A stretch of DNA of 64,000 nt from contig NZ_BMML01000015.1 in assembly GCF_014645815.1 (NCBI RefSeq), forward strand, positions 124,001 through 188,000. Direction: 5' to 3'. The position numbers and the translations under genes are program-made. The stretch comes from Streptomyces fuscichromogenes (GTDB taxonomy: Bacteria; Actinomycetota; Actinomycetes; Streptomycetales; Streptomycetaceae). Below the pieces are notes generated by a model. The model was not told where the DNA came from. It did not search any database and worked only from the letters and a program-made list of their open reading frames with translations. The number at the start of each line of letters is the position of its first letter. The stretch's first letter is position 1. Shown here in pieces: positions 25,630 to 33,949 of this stretch.

Positions 25630-26133
25630 TCAGCGGTGCAGTTCGTTGCGGTTGCGGGCGATGAGCCCGTACGCGGGGGCGGTGATCTGATTGGTCTCCT
25701 GCCGGACGGGTCCGGCGTAGTGGTGGTGGGTTTCGGTGCGGACGCCTTTGAGGGAGCGCAGGGCGGATCCGACGGCGGTGGCGACCGCGGCGACGGCGGC
25801 GATGGGGAGGGTGACGAACAGGACCGAGGTGAGGGTGACGGCGGCGAAGCCCTGGCAGGCGAGCCAGATCCCGCACCCGATGCCGACGCAGGTGGCGCCG
25901 ACGCCGATGCCGGCCACGGCGGTGCCCGCGGCCCACGCGGGAACGATCCGGTGGTCGGGCTGGTGGACGGGCGGGGCGGTGCCGTAGGCGGGCAGCGGGC
26001 TGGTGTCGCGGTACGCGGTCGGCATGTCGTGGGCGGGCCGGTAGGCGTCGGCGATGATCCGGCGTGCTTCGGCGGTGACTTCGGCGTCGCTCATCCGCGG
26101 CGGCCGGGCCGCACTCGGGTCGTACTCGGGCAT
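25630..26133 (-). CDS. Membrane protein of the transfer region
   Basis: A 167-residue protein with a polar 65-residue N-terminus and two strongly hydrophobic segments (about 67-92 and 97-122, GIGVGATCVGIGCGIWLACQ and VLFVTLPIAAVAAVATAV). Small two-helix membrane proteins of this sort are typical of AICE spread regions (Spd proteins), which help the element move through the recipient mycelium. No precise family is recognised. An AGGAG site precedes the ATG. Confidence 0.65.
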   Translation of the reverse strand: MPEYDPSAARPPRMSDAEVTAEARRIIADAYRPAHDMPTAYRDTSPLPAYGTAPPVHQPDHRIVPAWAAGTAVAGIGVGATCVGIGCGIWLACQGFAAVTLTSVLFVTLPIAAVAAVATAVGSALRSLKGVRTETHHHYAGPVRQETNQITAPAYGLIARNRNELHR

Positions 26134-26155
26134 GACGGTGGTCTCCTGCCAGGGG

Positions 26156-26347
26156 TCAGGTGAGGTGGCGGGCGGCGTCGGCGAGCGCGACGCACATGGC
26201 GCGGACGGGTCCGGCGGCGCCGGTGCCGGCGGTGAAGAACCCGAACAGGAAGAGCACCAGGGCGCTGAACGGTCCGAGGTAGCGGCCCCGCAGCAGGACG
26301 AAGGCGAGCACCCCGAAGAGTGCGACGGCGGACAGGGAAACGATCAC
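26156..26347 (-). CDS. Small SpdD-like membrane protein
   Basis: A 63-residue hydrophobic protein starting at GTG 26347 behind a GGGAGG site. Two membrane segments (residues 2-20 and 25-45) are followed by a short amphipathic tail. It lies 22 bases upstream of the next membrane protein, and size and position suggest a Spd-type spread protein. Function is inferred only from context. Confidence 0.6.
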   Translation of the reverse strand: MIVSLSAVALFGVLAFVLLRGRYLGPFSALVLFLFGFFTAGTGAAGPVRAMCVALADAARHLT

Positions 26348-26410
26348 GGTGCGGCCTCCCGGGAAGCGAGGCGGGCAGCACCCGGCGTCCGGGTGCTGCC
26401 CGCGTGGTGG

Positions 26411-26482
26411 CTTGTCGCGTTGCTTGTCGTCTGTCTTGTCGTGCGGCTTGTCGCTTGTCTTGTCTTGTCGCTTGTCGCCTCC
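26411..26482. repeat. Six 12-bp iterons (CTTGTCGNNTNN): candidate clt locus
   Basis: Six consecutive 12-bp units begin exactly at 26411, 26423, 26435, 26447, 26459 and 26471. CTTGTC is invariant and a following G is present in five. Two further copies in the opposite direction lie at 26544-26557. The array is 79 bases behind traB. In conjugative Streptomyces plasmids the TraB recognition repeats (TRS, clt locus) sit at this place, so this is probably the TraB binding site. Confidence 0.7.
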
Positions 26483-26560
26483 CAGCTCACAAGCCGTTTC
26501 CGGGCCCCCGCAGGGGCGGCCACGGCACGTGTTTTGGGCGGGGCGACAGGCGACAAGTGA

Positions 26561-28681
26561 TCACTGCCCGGGGGGTGGTCCGGGGGTGTGGCGGTGGTGG
26601 ACGTAGCGGGCTTTGGTGCCCTCCCCGACCCGGACGGCGGTGCCGTCGCTTACCCAGGTCTTGAGCCAGCCGACGACGGTCTGACGGGTCGTGCCGTACT
26701 CGTCGGCCAGGGCGCGGGCGATCGCCGATGCTCCCGTCCCGTCGGTGCCGGCGGCGAGCAGCAGGGCGAGCGCGGCCTGTTGGGCCGAGTTGTCCTGCTG
26801 CTCCTCGCGCAGCGCCGACAGGTTCAGCCCGCCCGGGGCGGCCGACGGGGCCTGCTCGGTCGGGGCGTGCGGGTCGGGCGCGGTGGCGAACTCGGCGTCG
26901 ATCTCCGCGCGGAAGCGGGCCAGCATCTCGTCTTCCGGCGAGGCCTGCCCCACCCCCTCGTTCAGCGCGGACAGCTTCAGCCCCGATGCCGGTCCGTATC
27001 CCCCGGCGTCGGTGTCGTTGCCGGGGGCCTGCTCGCGCATCCATGCCGTGCGGTCCGTGTCCCAGCGCCGCGCGTAGGCGGGCCCGGCCGCCTTGACGGA
27101 CACGTCGTCGAGGACGGGGTGACGCTCCGAGGTGGCGGCGGTGATGTCGCGGATCTGGTTGGGCAGGATCCGCCAGGCCTTGAACAGCGCGGCCGGGGAC
27201 TCGGGGGTGCCCATGAACCCGGACCCCTTGTACGGGGCCTGGTCGACGCGCAGGCCGCGGGTGCCGGGGAACATCTTGCTCAGGTCCATGCCCTCGGTCT
27301 CACCCCCGGTCAGCGCAACCCTGACCTTGGCCTCCCGGCGGATCATCAGGTTCCCCAGCACGCTGCCCGTCGCCCCCAGCGCGGTCAGCACGGTCCGCAG
27401 GCCCATGGCGCGGGCGATCCGGATGACTTCCAGGATCTTCTCCGCCATCTTGCGCATCTGCCGGTCCGCGCTGGCCAGGATCTCCGCACCCTCGTCGATC
27501 ACGAGCATGATCTGAGGGATCCGCGAACTGATCGGCAGCAGGTCGGTGTTGGCCTTGGACAGCAGGTCCTGGTAGCCCATCTTGCGCTGCTTGGCGACCT
27601 TGACCGCAGTCTCCAGCATCAGCATGGCCTCGTCGAACGTGCCGGCGAGCCAGTCCACGCCCGGCCGCACCGGCTTGCCGTCCCCGGTCTGGATCTGCCC
27701 GTTGAGCGCGGGCAGCACCCAGGGCAGCCCTGCGGATCCGGCGTTCAGGTCGATCACCCAGGTCAGCACGTCCTCGGCACGGGCGAACCCGGCCAGGATC
27801 GCGTGGACCATGTTCGTCTTGCCCGACCCGGTGGGGCCGACAACGAGGGCGCACTGTTCGCGCAGGTAGGCGAGGATGTTCTCCGCGTTCGTCCGGTAGC
27901 CCCACGGGATGCCCGTGTGGACGGACAGCGGACCGTAGTCGGTGGGGTAGGTGCGCTCTTCCTCCAGGACGTTGACGGTGGTCACGTCGATGATGACCCG
28001 GCCCTGGTGGATGCCCGGGGAGGCGATGGCGTTGCAGCCGTGCGGGAGGCGGGCGTCCGCGGACAGGCGGGCGGACTCGGAGGCGATTTTGGCGTAGGTG
28101 GCGCCGCCGGGCGGGAGTTCGGCGTCGAGGGAGAACCCGGTCCCGGTCTCCCACATCTCCACCCCCAGCACGCGCACGGTCAGGGAGCACACCCGCTGGA
28201 TACGGTCGACCCATTCCGTCGCGATCGCCCGGCGCTCCGCGGACAACTCCGCCGCGACCAGACGCCGTTCGGCCGCGATGGCCTCTTCCTCCCGGGCTTC
28301 TTCGAACAGGGCGCTGGAGCGGGCAGCGGCGCCGATACCGACCCCGACGGTGGCCAGGGATCCGAGGGCGGCCCAGGTCAGGGGGCCGTGGGTCATGGCC
28401 CACGTGGTCCATCCGGCGCCGACGAGCCAGGACGCGGCCCGGGTGGCCAGAGTGCGGCCGGCGTTGCGCACCCGCAGGCCCACAACGGTGTGTCCGAGGG
28501 CGCCGGCCGCGCCGACGGCCAGGGCCCAGGCGGGGGGCATGGCGGTGGCGGCGCCGGTGGTGGCGATGGCGAAGGCTCCGGTGGTCGCGGACAGGGCGCC
28601 GGTCACGGGTCCGTGACCGGCGGTCCAGTCCAGCACCGGGCCACTGCTTGGCTGCTTCTTGGCGGTGGCGGTGCTGCTCAT
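26561..28681 (-). CDS. traB: TraB/TraSA FtsK-like conjugative DNA translocase
   Basis: A 706-residue septal DNA translocase that moves double-stranded DNA between hyphae. Membrane segments occupy about residues 25-115, Walker A GPTGSGKT is at 282-289, and Walker B IMLVIDEG at 391-398. The C-terminal winged helix (about 630-695, with QTVVGWLKTW) corresponds to the FtsK-gamma-like domain that reads TRS repeats. The Ala/Glu-rich helix 123-155 may be the membrane-proximal linker. It starts two bases before the stop of the upstream spd-like gene and is followed by the iteron array. Confidence 0.93.
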   Translation of the reverse strand: MSSTATAKKQPSSGPVLDWTAGHGPVTGALSATTGAFAIATTGAATAMPPAWALAVGAAGALGHTVVGLRVRNAGRTLATRAASWLVGAGWTTWAMTHGPLTWAALGSLATVGVGIGAAARSSALFEEAREEEAIAAERRLVAAELSAERRAIATEWVDRIQRVCSLTVRVLGVEMWETGTGFSLDAELPPGGATYAKIASESARLSADARLPHGCNAIASPGIHQGRVIIDVTTVNVLEEERTYPTDYGPLSVHTGIPWGYRTNAENILAYLREQCALVVGPTGSGKTNMVHAILAGFARAEDVLTWVIDLNAGSAGLPWVLPALNGQIQTGDGKPVRPGVDWLAGTFDEAMLMLETAVKVAKQRKMGYQDLLSKANTDLLPISSRIPQIMLVIDEGAEILASADRQMRKMAEKILEVIRIARAMGLRTVLTALGATGSVLGNLMIRREAKVRVALTGGETEGMDLSKMFPGTRGLRVDQAPYKGSGFMGTPESPAALFKAWRILPNQIRDITAATSERHPVLDDVSVKAAGPAYARRWDTDRTAWMREQAPGNDTDAGGYGPASGLKLSALNEGVGQASPEDEMLARFRAEIDAEFATAPDPHAPTEQAPSAAPGGLNLSALREEQQDNSAQQAALALLLAAGTDGTGASAIARALADEYGTTRQTVVGWLKTWVSDGTAVRVGEGTKARYVHHRHTPGPPPGQ

Positions 28682-28682
28682 C

Positions 28683-30266
28683 TCAGACGTTCCAGCCCTT
28701 CTCAGCCTCGTGGCCGTTGCGGGGGTCCTCGTGACGGGCGATGTCCTGCGCGTGGACCTGCCGGAATACCGGCCCCATGTCCTCGGCGACGGCGACGGCG
28801 CTCATCAGGGCGCCGTAGATGTCGTTGAAGCCGTTCGCGACTTCCTTCTCCAGCGGGAACTCACTGTCGGAGCGCTCGGCGAGGATCTTCATGATGCCCG
28901 CCATGCAGGTCAGCGCGGCCGGGAGTCCCTCGACCATGGCGAGGATCTCCATGCAGCCGTCCGGCTCGTAGGTGTTGGCCGCGGCCATCATGTCGATGGC
29001 GTGGTCTTCGAACTTGAACCCGGAAACAAGGGACACGTTCTCTCCTTCACCCACTTCGGGTGTCGTGTTGGTGGGGATCTTGGCCGCGGGCCGTTCGACG
29101 CTGTCCGCGATGCCCTCGCTGCCGTCCTGCGCGGCTTCCGCGTCCGCGTCGGCTTCCTGCTCGCGCAGGATCTTGCGGGTGTCCTCGTCCCGTTCGGCAC
29201 GCTGCTGCGTGGCCTTGCGGACCAGGCCCCAGAACAGGCGGCGGCCGGGATACATCAGCCCCGGGATGTCGAACCTGCGTCCGATCGGGGTGGTCAGGCA
29301 GCCCAGCAGGCCCACGGGCAGGGCGAGCAGGGCGGCGAACAGGCGACGGCCGTGGAAGCGGGCAGCGGACCTGCGCAGCTCCTTGCGCGCGGCCTTGCGG
29401 GCGGGGGCCTTGCGGACCGTGCTGCGCTTGGCAGCCACCTGGTCGGCGGTACGGCCGTCACGCCGGGCACGCTGCTTGTCGACCGCCGCCCGCTGCACGG
29501 CGCGGGCCTTGCGCGCGGCCCCGCCCAGCAACCGGCCGGTCACACCCCGGCGGGCGCCCGAACGGGTCTTGCCAGCCGGGGTGTTGGCGCTGCGGCAGGC
29601 GTCGGCGACCGCACGGCGCGAGGCCGTGGTCTGCGCCCGGCGTTCGGCCCGGGATCCGCCCGCGGCCTGCTGCGCGGCCCGCAACGCCCTCACCTGCCCC
29701 GCCCGCCCGGCGGCCTTGGCACCGGCCCCCGCCCCGGTCCCGGTCCGGGAGCCGTGACGGGCACTACTGCTGTGCTGCGGCGAGCCGGACCCGGTCCGGC
29801 CGGACATGATGCCTGCTGTGCCGGTGCGGGAGGTGTTCGCCGACCCGCGGCGGGAGGACGGGGCAGGTATCCGCCCGCCGGCGCTGCCGGAGCGGACCGA
29901 ACGGATACCTCCCCCGCTGCGGCCCGCCCCGGCGCTTGCACTCCGGCCCGCGGCGCGGGCGGCGGTGCGGCGTGCGTCGCGGCGGGCCGTGGGCTTGCGG
30001 GAGCGGGAAGCGGCGGCGACGCCGAGGGCGACCATCCCGGTGCCGGCGACGGCCGCGGCGACCGGCCCACCGACCAGGGAAGCGGCGGCGAGCACACCGA
30101 TGGTGCTGTTCGCGCCGCTCAGGGCGAGCGGGACGATGGGCCACCCGCCGGGGGTGTGCTCCACCTCCTTGCCCTGCCCGGCCGCAGCGGGCGGGGTGTC
30201 GGGCGGCGGGGACGGTGCGGCCGGGCCGGTCTCGACGGCTACCGGCTCAGTGCTGAGTTCCGTCAT
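28683..30266 (-). CDS. SpdA/SpdB-like protein with long basic region
   Basis: A 527-residue protein directly upstream of traB. Residues 45-85 form a hydrophobic Gly/Ala segment, and residues 90-320 are extremely Arg/Ala/Ser-rich and probably disordered or DNA-binding. Another hydrophobic patch lies near 315-345, and the last 150 residues are an acidic helical domain (MMAAANTYEPDGCMEILAMV). Proteins with this layout accompany traB in AICEs and are thought to help intramycelial spread. The start at 30266 has AAGGAG upstream. The start used removes 44 upstream residues without a ribosome site. Confidence 0.68.
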   Translation of the reverse strand: MTELSTEPVAVETGPAAPSPPPDTPPAAAGQGKEVEHTPGGWPIVPLALSGANSTIGVLAAASLVGGPVAAAVAGTGMVALGVAAASRSRKPTARRDARRTAARAAGRSASAGAGRSGGGIRSVRSGSAGGRIPAPSSRRGSANTSRTGTAGIMSGRTGSGSPQHSSSARHGSRTGTGAGAGAKAAGRAGQVRALRAAQQAAGGSRAERRAQTTASRRAVADACRSANTPAGKTRSGARRGVTGRLLGGAARKARAVQRAAVDKQRARRDGRTADQVAAKRSTVRKAPARKAARKELRRSAARFHGRRLFAALLALPVGLLGCLTTPIGRRFDIPGLMYPGRRLFWGLVRKATQQRAERDEDTRKILREQEADADAEAAQDGSEGIADSVERPAAKIPTNTTPEVGEGENVSLVSGFKFEDHAIDMMAAANTYEPDGCMEILAMVEGLPAALTCMAGIMKILAERSDSEFPLEKEVANGFNDIYGALMSAVAVAEDMGPVFRQVHAQDIARHEDPRNGHEAEKGWNV

Positions 30267-30355
30267 GCTGTGAGCACTCCTTATGGGGAGTAGGGCCCGG
30301 CCGGGGCTGTGGAGGCGATCGGCCGGGCCTGCCGAGTCAGGGTCGAATGCGCAGC

Positions 30356-30670
30356 TCAGATGCTGCGGTGCGGATGGTGGGCGGCGATCTCCTGCCAACG
30401 CCTGTTCTCCGCGCTGTCCGTGCCGGTGAGGCTCACGCGGAAGTCACAGCCGAGCCGCGTGCAGCGGTGGGTCGTGGTCGACAGCGCGTCGGTCAGGCGG
30501 AAGAACAGGCTGGAGATGGTGGCCAGGCACGACAGGCAGCAGGCCACGAGCAGCGCGAGCGGCACACCGTAGGCGGCCAGCCGCACACCGATGGCCGCGG
30601 CCAGGACCGTGCCGGCGGCGCCGACGGCCAGCAGGATGAAGCGGCGGCGCGTCGTCGAGTGGTGGTTCAC
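30356..30670 (-). CDS. Small membrane protein
   Basis: A 104-residue protein beginning at GTG 30670 with GGAAGGGAA upstream. Two membrane helices (residues 11-27 and 31-52, RFILLAVGAAGTVLAAAIGV and PLALLVACCLSCLATISSLF) are followed by a cytoplasmic tail with Cys pairs in HRCTRLGCDF. It lies between a terminator and the spd-like gene. The function is unknown. A longer frame to 30883 would cross the terminator and is rejected. Confidence 0.6.
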   Translation of the reverse strand: MNHHSTTRRRFILLAVGAAGTVLAAAIGVRLAAYGVPLALLVACCLSCLATISSLFFRLTDALSTTTHRCTRLGCDFRVSLTGTDSAENRRWQEIAAHHPHRSI

Positions 30671-30848
30671 CAGGAGAATTCCCTTCCAGGTCAACGGAGT
30701 TGCAGACGGGCACCCCGTCGGGACGTGGTCCGCGGGGGTGTTGAGGTCAGCTCTCCGGGTCTGCCCTGCGGGTCTGCGAGAGTGCCGCTCGCCGGGGCTC
30801 ACCGGGTCTGCTTCACTGGTGCGGTCGACTGCTTCCGGCAGTCGCGAC

Positions 30849-30881
30849 GAAGGCCAGCCCACTAGTCCTGGGCTGGCCTTC
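30849..30881 (-). terminator. Terminator between two transfer operons
   Basis: Perfect 13-bp stem GAAGGCCAGCCCA / TGGGCTGGCCTTC with a seven-base loop, 24 bases after the stop of the DUF2637-like gene. Confidence 0.9.
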
Positions 30882-30904
30882 ATTGGTGTGTGCCGGACGG
30901 CTGG

Positions 30905-31924
30905 TCAGGGCTGTGCGTCCTCCGCGTCGATCAGCGCGGCGTACGCCTTGCGCACCCGCTCCTCCTTCGCCGAGAAACCTGCTGCGCGGTAGGCGGCCAG
31001 GGCCTTGCGGTAGGACAGCGGCGGGTTGTCGGAGTGGCGCAGCCACCGCAGGACGACCGTGAGCTGTTCCTCGGTCAGCGCCTCACCCGGCCGGGGCGTC
31101 TCGACACCGGCCACGGCCGCGACCGCGGTGAGCGCTGCCCAGTCGAGCGGGGTGTGTCCCGCACCCTGCGACGCGGTCAGTTCACCGGCCGGGGACACGG
31201 CACCGACCTGCGGGGACACGGGGGACACACCCGGGGACACACCCTCCTGTGTCCACTGCCCCAGCACTTGCGCCAGGTCGTCATCGGAGAACAGGGCCGG
31301 AACCTCCTGCGGGACCTCGACGGCCGGGTTCTTCGCGGTGAGCTTCGTCAGCTTCTTGTCCGCCTGGTGGCGCACCTTGTGCGCCTTGCCGCGGGCCGTG
31401 CGTTCCTCGCGTTCCAGGGCGGCGGCCGTGGTGTGCCGGTCGGCCTTGGCGCGGGTGACGGCCCGGCCGATGGCGACCTGGTCCCGCGTCGCGCTGCGGA
31501 CCGCGTCGATCTGCTGCTGCGCTCCGGCAGAGATCCGGGTGGAGTCGCGTTCCACGGCCATGATGAGCGTGGCCTTGGCGGCGGCCGGGACGACCGCGCC
31601 GATGACGGCGACGACCGGGGTGGCGTACATCAGGCCGTGGGTGAACAGCACCCCGACCGAGGTCACCAGGAACACCCACCCGAGCACCGCGGGCAGGATG
31701 CCCTTGGAGCCCTGGCGGCGGTGCGCGGTCTCCATGGCCAGCGCGTACAGCCACACCGCGTCGTAGATCCCGGCCACCGTCATCGCGAGCGCCGCCGGGG
31801 CCTGGCGGGAGAGGATCTCCCCCACGGCGTACACGGTCCACCCCAGCGACATGCCGGTCAGCGCGACGGGCAGGCTCCAGTGAGCCGCCCGCCGCATCAC
31901 GTGCTTGGCTTCCATGTTCTTCAC
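30905..31924 (-). CDS. DUF2637-like membrane protein (Spd/Tra type)
   Basis: A 339-residue protein with four membrane helices in the first 125 residues (around 17-36, 44-62, 75-96 and 100-122), as in DUF2637 proteins of actinobacterial conjugative elements. A charged coiled-coil region (about 125-205) and a C-terminal 60-residue helical domain (LTEEQLTVVLRWLRHSDNPPLSYRKAL) follow, the latter possibly DNA-binding. It is the last gene of the coupled small-gene operon and ends at a strong terminator. A role in plasmid spread is inferred. Confidence 0.7.
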   Translation of the reverse strand: MKNMEAKHVMRRAAHWSLPVALTGMSLGWTVYAVGEILSRQAPAALAMTVAGIYDAVWLYALAMETAHRRQGSKGILPAVLGWVFLVTSVGVLFTHGLMYATPVVAVIGAVVPAAAKATLIMAVERDSTRISAGAQQQIDAVRSATRDQVAIGRAVTRAKADRHTTAAALEREERTARGKAHKVRHQADKKLTKLTAKNPAVEVPQEVPALFSDDDLAQVLGQWTQEGVSPGVSPVSPQVGAVSPAGELTASQGAGHTPLDWAALTAVAAVAGVETPRPGEALTEEQLTVVLRWLRHSDNPPLSYRKALAAYRAAGFSAKEERVRKAYAALIDAEDAQP

Positions 31925-31931
31925 TCCGTTT

Positions 31932-32300
31932 CTACTGGTCGTCGGGGTAGGCGCAGGGGATGCAGAGCCCGAGAGAGGCGGGGATGACGTAGCCGGCGTC
32001 GGTGCGGCACTTCGGGCAGGTCCGGCGGGCGCGCATCGCGCACTCCAGCGCGCGGCGCCTGCCCGGTGTCATCGGCCGGACCGGCAGGGCCTTGTCGAGC
32101 CGGTAGAGGTAGGCGACCAGCGGCCCGCGCCGGTAGCGCGGTCGCAGGATCTGCCCGGCCACCGGCTGGCCACCCGGGCGCAGCCCGCGGGCCCGTAACT
32201 GCCGTCTGGTCGCCAGCCCGTCGGGGGCGTAGCGCCAGGGGTAGGTGGGGATGCCGAACCGGGCGCCGTTCGGGTCGAAGCACTTGCCCCACGACGCCAT
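31932..32300 (-). CDS. RRQRL-type zinc-binding protein
   Basis: A 122-residue protein. It carries ATRRQLRARGLRPGGQ, which resembles the RRQRL motif that names this actinobacterial mobile-element family, and a zinc-ribbon C-terminus with CPKC and CIPC pairs (residues about 95-98 and 113-116). The function is unknown. Nucleic-acid binding is plausible. The start ATG shares one base with the stop of the upstream gene (TGATG), so translation is coupled. Confidence 0.72.
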   Translation of the reverse strand: MASWGKCFDPNGARFGIPTYPWRYAPDGLATRRQLRARGLRPGGQPVAGQILRPRYRRGPLVAYLYRLDKALPVRPMTPGRRRALECAMRARRTCPKCRTDAGYVIPASLGLCIPCAYPDDQ

Positions 32301-32629
32301 CAGGCCGTGGTCCCGACCGGTGCAGGGGCGGGTAAGTCGCCGTAGCCGGTCAGCTCCAGCACCGCGCCCTCGTAGTCGATGGACGCTTCCAGCACCCGAG
32401 TGCGGCCCCCGCCCTGCTCGCGGTAGGTGACGTCGTCCGGGGCGATGCCCAGCGCGTCCCGCCAGGTCTCGAAGTCGGCCAGGTCCTCGTGGAACCTCAG
32501 CCGCAACCGGTCCGGGAACACGGTCGACACGTCAACGTCCGGCGCGGGCAGGTGCCCAAAGTCCGCAGCGAGCAGACGCAGCACCCGCAGCGGCACGGCC
32601 AGGCCGTCAAGCGTCAGTTCCTGGCTCAT
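32300..32629 (-). CDS. Hypothetical protein, acidic
   Basis: A 109-residue soluble acidic protein with a predicted alpha/beta pattern (VDVSTVFPDRLRLRFHEDLADFETWRDALGI, then a beta-rich end EASIDYEGAVLELTGYG). I do not recognise the family. It is linked by ATGA overlap to the upstream gene and by TGATG to the downstream RRQRL gene, so it is a real member of the operon. Confidence 0.68.
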   Translation of the reverse strand: MSQELTLDGLAVPLRVLRLLAADFGHLPAPDVDVSTVFPDRLRLRFHEDLADFETWRDALGIAPDDVTYREQGGGRTRVLEASIDYEGAVLELTGYGDLPAPAPVGTTA

Positions 32630-32919
32630 GCCGCTGCCCCCCGGCGGACCGGACGGCGGCGGGCCGGGCGGACCAGCGGGACCACGTTGAACAGCTCCGG
32701 GTGGTCGTCGACCACCCGCGTGGCCAGCCGGATCAGGTCGTCCGGCAGACTCGCGAACTCGGGGTCGGCCAGGATGTCGCGAGCCGCGTCCAAGCGGGCC
32801 GCGCGTTCCTCGTCGCTCTCGCCCTCGGCCCCGAGCCAGAGTTCGACCGGGGTGCCGAGGGCCAGTTCGAGGAAATCCTGGGGGTTGTCGGCCCGGTGGC
32901 CGGACACGAAAGAACGCAT
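32626..32919 (-). CDS. Hypothetical protein
   Basis: A 97-residue protein starting MRSFVSGHRADNPQDFLELA behind a GGGAGC site. The middle is acidic and helical (EGESDEERAARLDAARDILAD) and the end is basic (PARRRPVRRGAAA). No known domain is recognised. Its stop overlaps the next start by ATGA. A longer frame reaching 33066 overlaps the tRNA-like element and lacks a ribosome site. Confidence 0.62.
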   Translation of the reverse strand: MRSFVSGHRADNPQDFLELALGTPVELWLGAEGESDEERAARLDAARDILADPEFASLPDDLIRLATRVVDDHPELFNVVPLVRPARRRPVRRGAAA

Positions 32920-33029
32920 GGGAGCTCCCAGCTCGAAGGGGTGAAAGACGGCCGGAGACCGCGCGGAACGCAGCGGCGAGAGAGCCGGCCGGTGAGGGTG
33001 GCCACCACCGCGAGCGCGGCGGGCCACAG

Positions 33030-33073
33030 TGCCCCGGCCGGGAGTCGAACCCGGCCTTGCGACCATCGGGGCA
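33030..33073 (-). ncRNA. tRNA-like minihelix (acceptor plus T arm)
   Basis: On the minus strand TGCCCCG pairs with CGGGGCA seven bases long, enclosing a perfect T arm CCGGG-TTCGACT-CCCGG with the B-box sequence GGTTCGA. Only 11-12 bases separate the 5' acceptor strand from the T arm, so the D and anticodon arms are missing. It may be a tRNA remnant, an old attachment site or a structured RNA. Confidence 0.5.
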
Positions 33074-33091
33074 GTTGAAGCGGATCGGAGG

Positions 33092-33286
33092 TCAGCGGCG
33101 GCGCAAGCCCCACGAGATGAGAGCGCTAACCTGGTCGGTGACGTCGGTGACCCGGCCGGATTCCAGTTCGTCGGCGCGGTCCTCCAGTTGCTTGGCCCGC
33201 TGCGCGTTGCCGTGGCCGCGGGCCCAGTCGGCGGCCTGCCGGTTGTCGTCGGCCTGGCGCCGCATCCGGTCGGTGATCTTCCCCAT
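33092..33286 (-). CDS. Small charged helical protein
   Basis: A 64-residue, highly charged, probably coiled-coil protein (MGKITDRMRRQADDNRQAAD, then ARGHGNAQRAKQLEDRADEL). A GAGAGGAAC site precedes the ATG. It belongs to the run of small genes downstream of the regulator. The function is unknown. Confidence 0.62.
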   Translation of the reverse strand: MGKITDRMRRQADDNRQAADWARGHGNAQRAKQLEDRADELESGRVTDVTDQVSALISWGLRRR

Positions 33287-33398
33287 GTCGGGTTCCTCTC
33301 AGGTCTGCGAACAGGTGGCGGTGCGTGCCCCGGGCCGGATCCGATCCGACGCCCTTCACGGCTGGTTGCCGGGGCTGTAGAAGCGGGCGGAATGGGTG

Positions 33399-33566
33399 TT
33401 ACCGGGGCTGCTCGGTCAGGTGCGCCGCGTCCTCGTAAGCGGTGCGGATCTCCTGCTGCTGCCAGGCCCGCTCAGCCGCGGCCGGAGCAGGTTCCTGCCG
33501 GCCGAGGTCGGCCGCCCACGCGTCCGCGCTCGCCTCCAGGTGCCAGGCCGCCGGGTCCGTCGCCAT
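33399..33566 (-). CDS. 55-residue hypothetical protein
   Basis: It starts MATDPAAWHLEASADAWAAD and continues as a Gln/Glu/Ala-rich helix to LTEQPR. A GAGGGGGTG site lies upstream inside the end of the preceding mini-gene, and the start codon shares one base with that gene's stop (TGATG). The coupling supports a real gene. The family is unknown. Confidence 0.6.
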   Translation of the reverse strand: MATDPAAWHLEASADAWAADLGRQEPAPAAAERAWQQQEIRTAYEDAAHLTEQPR

Positions 33567-33682
33567 CAGCACACCCCCTCGTACGCGGCGTGCACGGCCG
33601 GGTGACCGGCCGGGTACGGGTGCGGGCGAGGGGGACGGACGGGAAGCGGCGGCTTCGTCCTCTCGTGCTCGGTGTCGGCCAT
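33566..33682 (-). CDS. 38-residue Pro/His-rich mini-protein
   Basis: ATG at 33682 to TGA at 33566. The product starts MADTEHERTKPPLPVRPPRP and ends AAYEGVC. It is joined by TGATG overlaps to the mini-genes on both sides. Pro-rich, probably unstructured. It is too short for most gene callers, and the overlaps are the main evidence. Confidence 0.5.
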   Translation of the reverse strand: MADTEHERTKPPLPVRPPRPHPYPAGHPAVHAAYEGVC

Positions 33683-33786
33683 CAACGACCGCCCCGGGCA
33701 CGGGCGTTGTCCTCGCTGCGCTTGTTCGCTTCCGACGCCTTCCGGGCCAGGTCCGCCCGCTCCGCGTCTGTCAGACTGGTGATCAC
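33682..33786 (-). CDS. 34-residue charged mini-protein
   Basis: GTG at 33786, preceded by a good GGAGG site, gives a 34-residue helical peptide (ITSLTDAERADLARKASEAN, then KRSEDNARARGGR). Its TGA shares one base with the next start codon. It is the first of three coupled mini-genes. Confidence 0.55.
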   Translation of the reverse strand: MITSLTDAERADLARKASEANKRSEDNARARGGR

Positions 33787-33949
33787 AGGTGCCTCCAACC
33801 AGGTGCCTGTACGCGGTCCCTCGGGTCGCACCCCGGGGGACCGCTCTTGTGTGGTGGGGCCGTGAATTCCGGCTCCCCCCGCCCCGCCCGGACGGACCTG
33901 CGCACTAGGTGCGATCCGCACGGGCGGGAAGAGGCAACCGGCCGTGGCG

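Noticed and set aside
26344..26556. 70-codon frame from TTG 26556 overlapping the iteron array
   Set aside because: It overlaps the next GTG as GTGA, but it has no ribosome site, and its Thr/Arg/Gln-rich middle is simply the translated 12-bp repeat.
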